From assembly GCA_963854835.1 (NCBI GenBank), contig OY978526.1, positions 11,177,277-11,241,276 on the forward strand: a stretch of DNA of 64,000 nt. The letters run 5' to 3'. Positions 60,951 through 64,000 of this stretch are shown here, piece by piece. Under the pieces are notes generated by a model that saw only the letters and a list, made by a program, of their open reading frames with translations, was not told where the DNA came from and made no database searches. The translations under genes were made by a program, and so were the position numbers. Positions within the stretch are counted from its first letter, which is position 1, and each line of letters begins with the position of its first letter. This stretch comes from Megamerina dolium (taxonomy: Eukaryota; Arthropoda; Insecta; Diptera; Megamerinidae).

Positions 60951-62810
60951 TTTCATCATTTTTTTTTCCTTTGAGATTATAGACAAAATGCGATCTGATC
61001 AGAGGCTCCAAACAAAGAGGAGTTTGCTTTTTTTACTATTCACTTTCTTTATGTGACAGTGTCATTTTTGTTTTGATTTAAGAGTGAAATTCTTATATAT
61101 TAATTAATTATGGGTCCCACAATTGTCAATGTCTCGCAATTTCCCAACATTCACTAATCACCTGATAGATGACTGCCTATTAGTCACAAATAATCGTTTT
61201 GCTGAACCTATTTATAACAACCTATTATTAAGATATTATAAAATTGTAATTTGTTTTAATTCGGGATAACTTCTTGACTTTTTTGGCTTTGATGTTGATT
61301 TATATTTTTCTATTTTTTTTTTTTTTTTGTATTTTTTGATCTAATAAATTTACATTTTATACAATGTGTACGTGCTCAGAATTGTTTTGATGACCATCGC
61401 TTTCATGATTGCCTATCATAGAAGTAATTAAATTTAATTCGGTTGTATGTACACTTTACTTGTGTATTGTTTTAAGAAGTGTTTTGTATTTTTTTTTTTG
61501 TGTCCACCACCCGAACATACAATACATGTTTACGAACTAATATACATACAATAAAAGCAAAAATAATACATAATAGTTTACATTTAACATGCAAGACTAT
61601 AACAATTATTCATTTAAATATCACATCACTTTTTCATTAGCACTTCTTTGTTTTTTTTTTTTGTGTCGATTGGTTGTTGTTTTGTGGTAAGATGTAATGA
61701 TGTAGATGAGATAAATTTATAAATATAAGTAAAATATTCCCTTCAAGCTAATTGCATTTCTTACTTACTTATTAGATATTATTATGAAATCGAAATTGTT
61801 TTATTATTTATTTATTTTGCTAATTTTATTAAACAATATTTTTGTGTAATTATGTTTATGCAGCTAACCAGGCGAGTCGTACAAATTTACACTTATTGAT
61901 TCTGATGAATATGGCAATATGAGTGATCGATGCACATGTATACATGTATACAGTTCTATTGAAATGAACACAGTTGAATAAAGATTTTTTTTTTTTTTTT
62001 TAATTTCTAATATATATGTAAAGGTTAAAATTAATTATGAAATTAATATTCATACAAAAATTTTGATTTAAAGTGATAATTTTTAAAATAAATCACTTCA
62101 CATTACTCATAGGCAGACATTCCATGAATTATCGGCTGTTTCATAAAATTTACGTCAAATTCAAATTGTTCGCAAAGTAAATTTGAAACAAATTAAATTC
62201 ACGACACTTAAATTCTTGTGTCAAAGAATACTAAGGATGTTTACGGGAATAAAATAAAATTTATTCATACCACCACTGACAGCATTTGCAGAAATACTTC
62301 ATTCTTTAACAGTGTGATTGCCTATACATATAAAAATATTCAATTTGATCAATTAAAATCGCCAGAGATGTTTCAATTTATTTTATTTTATATTTTATAT
62401 AAATTGCGAATGAAGAATGAAGTTGGATGTAATTGATGAAATATATGGTAAGAATAATAAATGAAGTATCTTGTAAAATTCTTCTTATTTTTCTTGAGTT
62501 TTCTTCGCGTTGAAAAAAAATTGTTTCAATAAGTAACATCTCTGTATGTTCTCTCACAGGCATCTTATATCAATAGTTAGCACCAAGTTCTTTTTGACAG
62601 TAGACAAATTATATGTGATTGATAGCACTGAACTTATACAATAATCTAAATATAGTACTTGCTGCAGTTATAAGCGCTAGTTCTAGCACTGTTTTTGTTG
62701 TTTTCCATATAATTATTACTACTAACTACATTCGAGTGATGAATAAAATACGGAACAGAGCAATCGATGGATCGTTACATCGATAAATTGGAGATTTTCT
62801 TCTGTAATCT
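60951..62810. other. Gene-free AT-rich stretch
   Basis: Poly(T) tracts and short AT-rich frames only. No coding segment, repeat family member or RNA gene supported. Confidence 0.5.
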
Positions 62811-63110
62811 TAGTGTGTTGGCCTTCTGATATGTAGGTCCAATGGTGCCCACCTATCGTCAAGCAATTCATAATTTATCCGGCAGTAACAATTTGCCATG
62901 AAAAAGCTTCTAAAAGAACTCTGTGTTCAGAAAAAGTGATGTCACGAGGGTTATGCCGATTGGAACTGGCTAATCTAAATAGCTCCCTTCTAATACTGTC
63001 CAAAAATTTAACAAGCACAATAGTACTGGAAGAGAAGCTCACCCAAAGAGCACTTCGAGGCTTATAAGTGCCACAAATGATTTATTGATTTATTGATTTA
63101 TTATTATTAC
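62811..63110 (+). mobile_element. tRNA-derived SINE, copy 6, head partly lost
   Basis: Starts within the tRNA-like part (TAGTGTGTTGGCCTTCTGAT) and lacks the first ~20 bases. The body is complete to GGCTTATAAGTGCCACAAAT, followed by a (TTTATTGA)-type tail at 63080-63105. Confidence 0.85.
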
Positions 63111-63289
63111 GAACACAAACATTAACTTTAAAATATTGTCATTTTCAATTTTTATTTTATTTATTACATTTAGAATACATATAAAATAAAACTTCAAATT
63201 TTGGATATAATAAGTGTACAAATAAATTGTGTCATGGTTGCATTAAAAAACATACTTAAAGCTGTCATTTAGTGTGTATCAATTTTATA

Positions 63290-64000
63290 AAGGTGAGTTT
63301 TTAACAACACTCTTTTTGGCAACACTGTTTTTGGCAGCTCAGCTATTTTTGTGTAACATGTTACTGTCAAACATGTTCAGTTTGGTCTATAATTTAACCA
63401 TGAATCGACTTAAAAACGAATAACGCTTGAATTTTATTATCAAAATTCATGCTCGGTTAAGAAAGTGCATAGTGGAAGTCTTCCATTTTATGGTCAGTAT
63501 GGGCGACCTTCTGAGGCAGCTATTCGCAATCTTGTGACTAAATTTCGTTTCAAATTTATATTTATTGGATAATATCCAACCAACAACACGAATGCGTAGA
63601 GTGCGGACAGAGGAAAATATCGTAGTTGTATCCGCCAGTGTTGTTGATGACCGTGAATTATCGATTCGGCGCCGTTCGCAGAGGTTTGTTCGGAGAGATT
63701 TGTTTGTAAAACCTTTTAAAGTACAGCTGGTGCAAGAATTCAAGCCACAAAACCTACCACAACGGCTAACTTTTGGTGAATGGGCGCTACCAAAGTGGGA
63801 TGAAGATCCATTTTTTTAACGAAAAATTGTGTTCAGCGACAAAGCTCATTTCTGGTTGAATGGATACGTGAACTATCAAAATTGTCATATTTGGTGTGAA
63901 GAGCAGCCTGAAGCATTGCAAGAACTGCCAATGCATTACTAAAAATGCACTGTTTGGTGTTGATTATGGGCCGGTAGCATCATTGGACCGTACTTTTTTA
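63290..64000 (+). mobile_element. Tc1/mariner-superfamily transposase relic, cut by window end
   Basis: After an AAGGTGAGTTTTTAACAAC lead, ATG at 63400 begins a degraded N-terminal region (frames with ENQ/KVH-like and FYGQ/GRPT-like remnants). Then the 63565-63819 frame reads RMRRVRTEENIVVVSASVVD, LSIRRRSQ, PFKVQLVQEFKPQNLPQRL and FGEWALPKWDEDPFF. The next frame has KIVFSDKAHFWLNGYVNYQN and ALQELPMH, with the first catalytic Asp in FSD. Compared with intact relatives, a helix segment between the Arg-rich motif and PFKVQL is missing. Best guess is a DD41D/rosa-like group. Frameshifts and stops make it inactive. Confidence 0.8.

Overview
The window looks like a piece of a fly (Diptera, Schizophora-type) nuclear genome. 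It is AT-rich, with GT-AG introns (several of only 65-110 bp), many (TTG)n/(CAA)n and dinucleotide microsatellites, and a load of Tc1/mariner relics, a tRNA-derived SINE family and tandem-repeat elements. There is nothing prokaryotic, no operon structure, and no tRNA or rRNA gene that I can support. I do not name a species; a tephritid or calyptrate fly would fit.

Layout. Positions 1 to about 38,500 hold no gene I can support. They contain two copies of a tandem-array element with an (ACGG)n block (family A, 461-2053 and, inverted, 20270-21610), related ~152-bp arrays (family B, 2644-4278, 16321-17720, 28340-28990), two tRNA-headed SINEs, four DNA-transposon relics and long simple-repeat tracts.

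The genic part is about 38,560-58,540 and holds two genes in tail-to-tail orientation. (1) A five-exon secreted S1 serine protease on the + strand (38560-43725, 438 aa). Its first exon is a signal-peptide exon too short for routine ORF lists, joined by a phase-1 intron to a Cys-bearing propeptide and the catalytic domain. The catalytic domain has a roughly 110-residue insertion between its two barrels and a Gly189/Asp226-type S1 pocket. (2) An eight-coding-exon CD36/class B scavenger receptor on the - strand (58538-44376, 583 aa). It has a 37-nt first coding exon behind a 9.4-kb first intron, two membrane segments and a long alanine-rich C-terminal tail ending in a PDZ-ligand-like Ser-Val-Val. 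All splice junctions of both models keep phase and both end at proper stops. The 650-bp gap between the stop codons carries poly(A) signals for both strands, arranged so that the two 3' UTRs probably overlap.

The introns are full of mobile DNA. Intron 1 of the protease holds a small Tc1-like element with perfect 29-bp ends beside a mariner relic. Its intron 3 is a short (about 77 bp) intron expanded to 1267 bp by one 1188-bp mariner. Intron 4 of the receptor holds a SINE with target-site duplication, a LINE 3' end and a mariner derivative with ~190-bp terminal inverted repeats. Intron 1 of the receptor holds family B arrays and a 21-bp minisatellite with higher-order structure. The right end (63,290-64,000) enters another broken Tc1/mariner transposase cut by the window edge.

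The two genes are a secreted protease and a lipid/ligand-binding membrane receptor. The sequence shows no functional link between them beyond their convergent arrangement.
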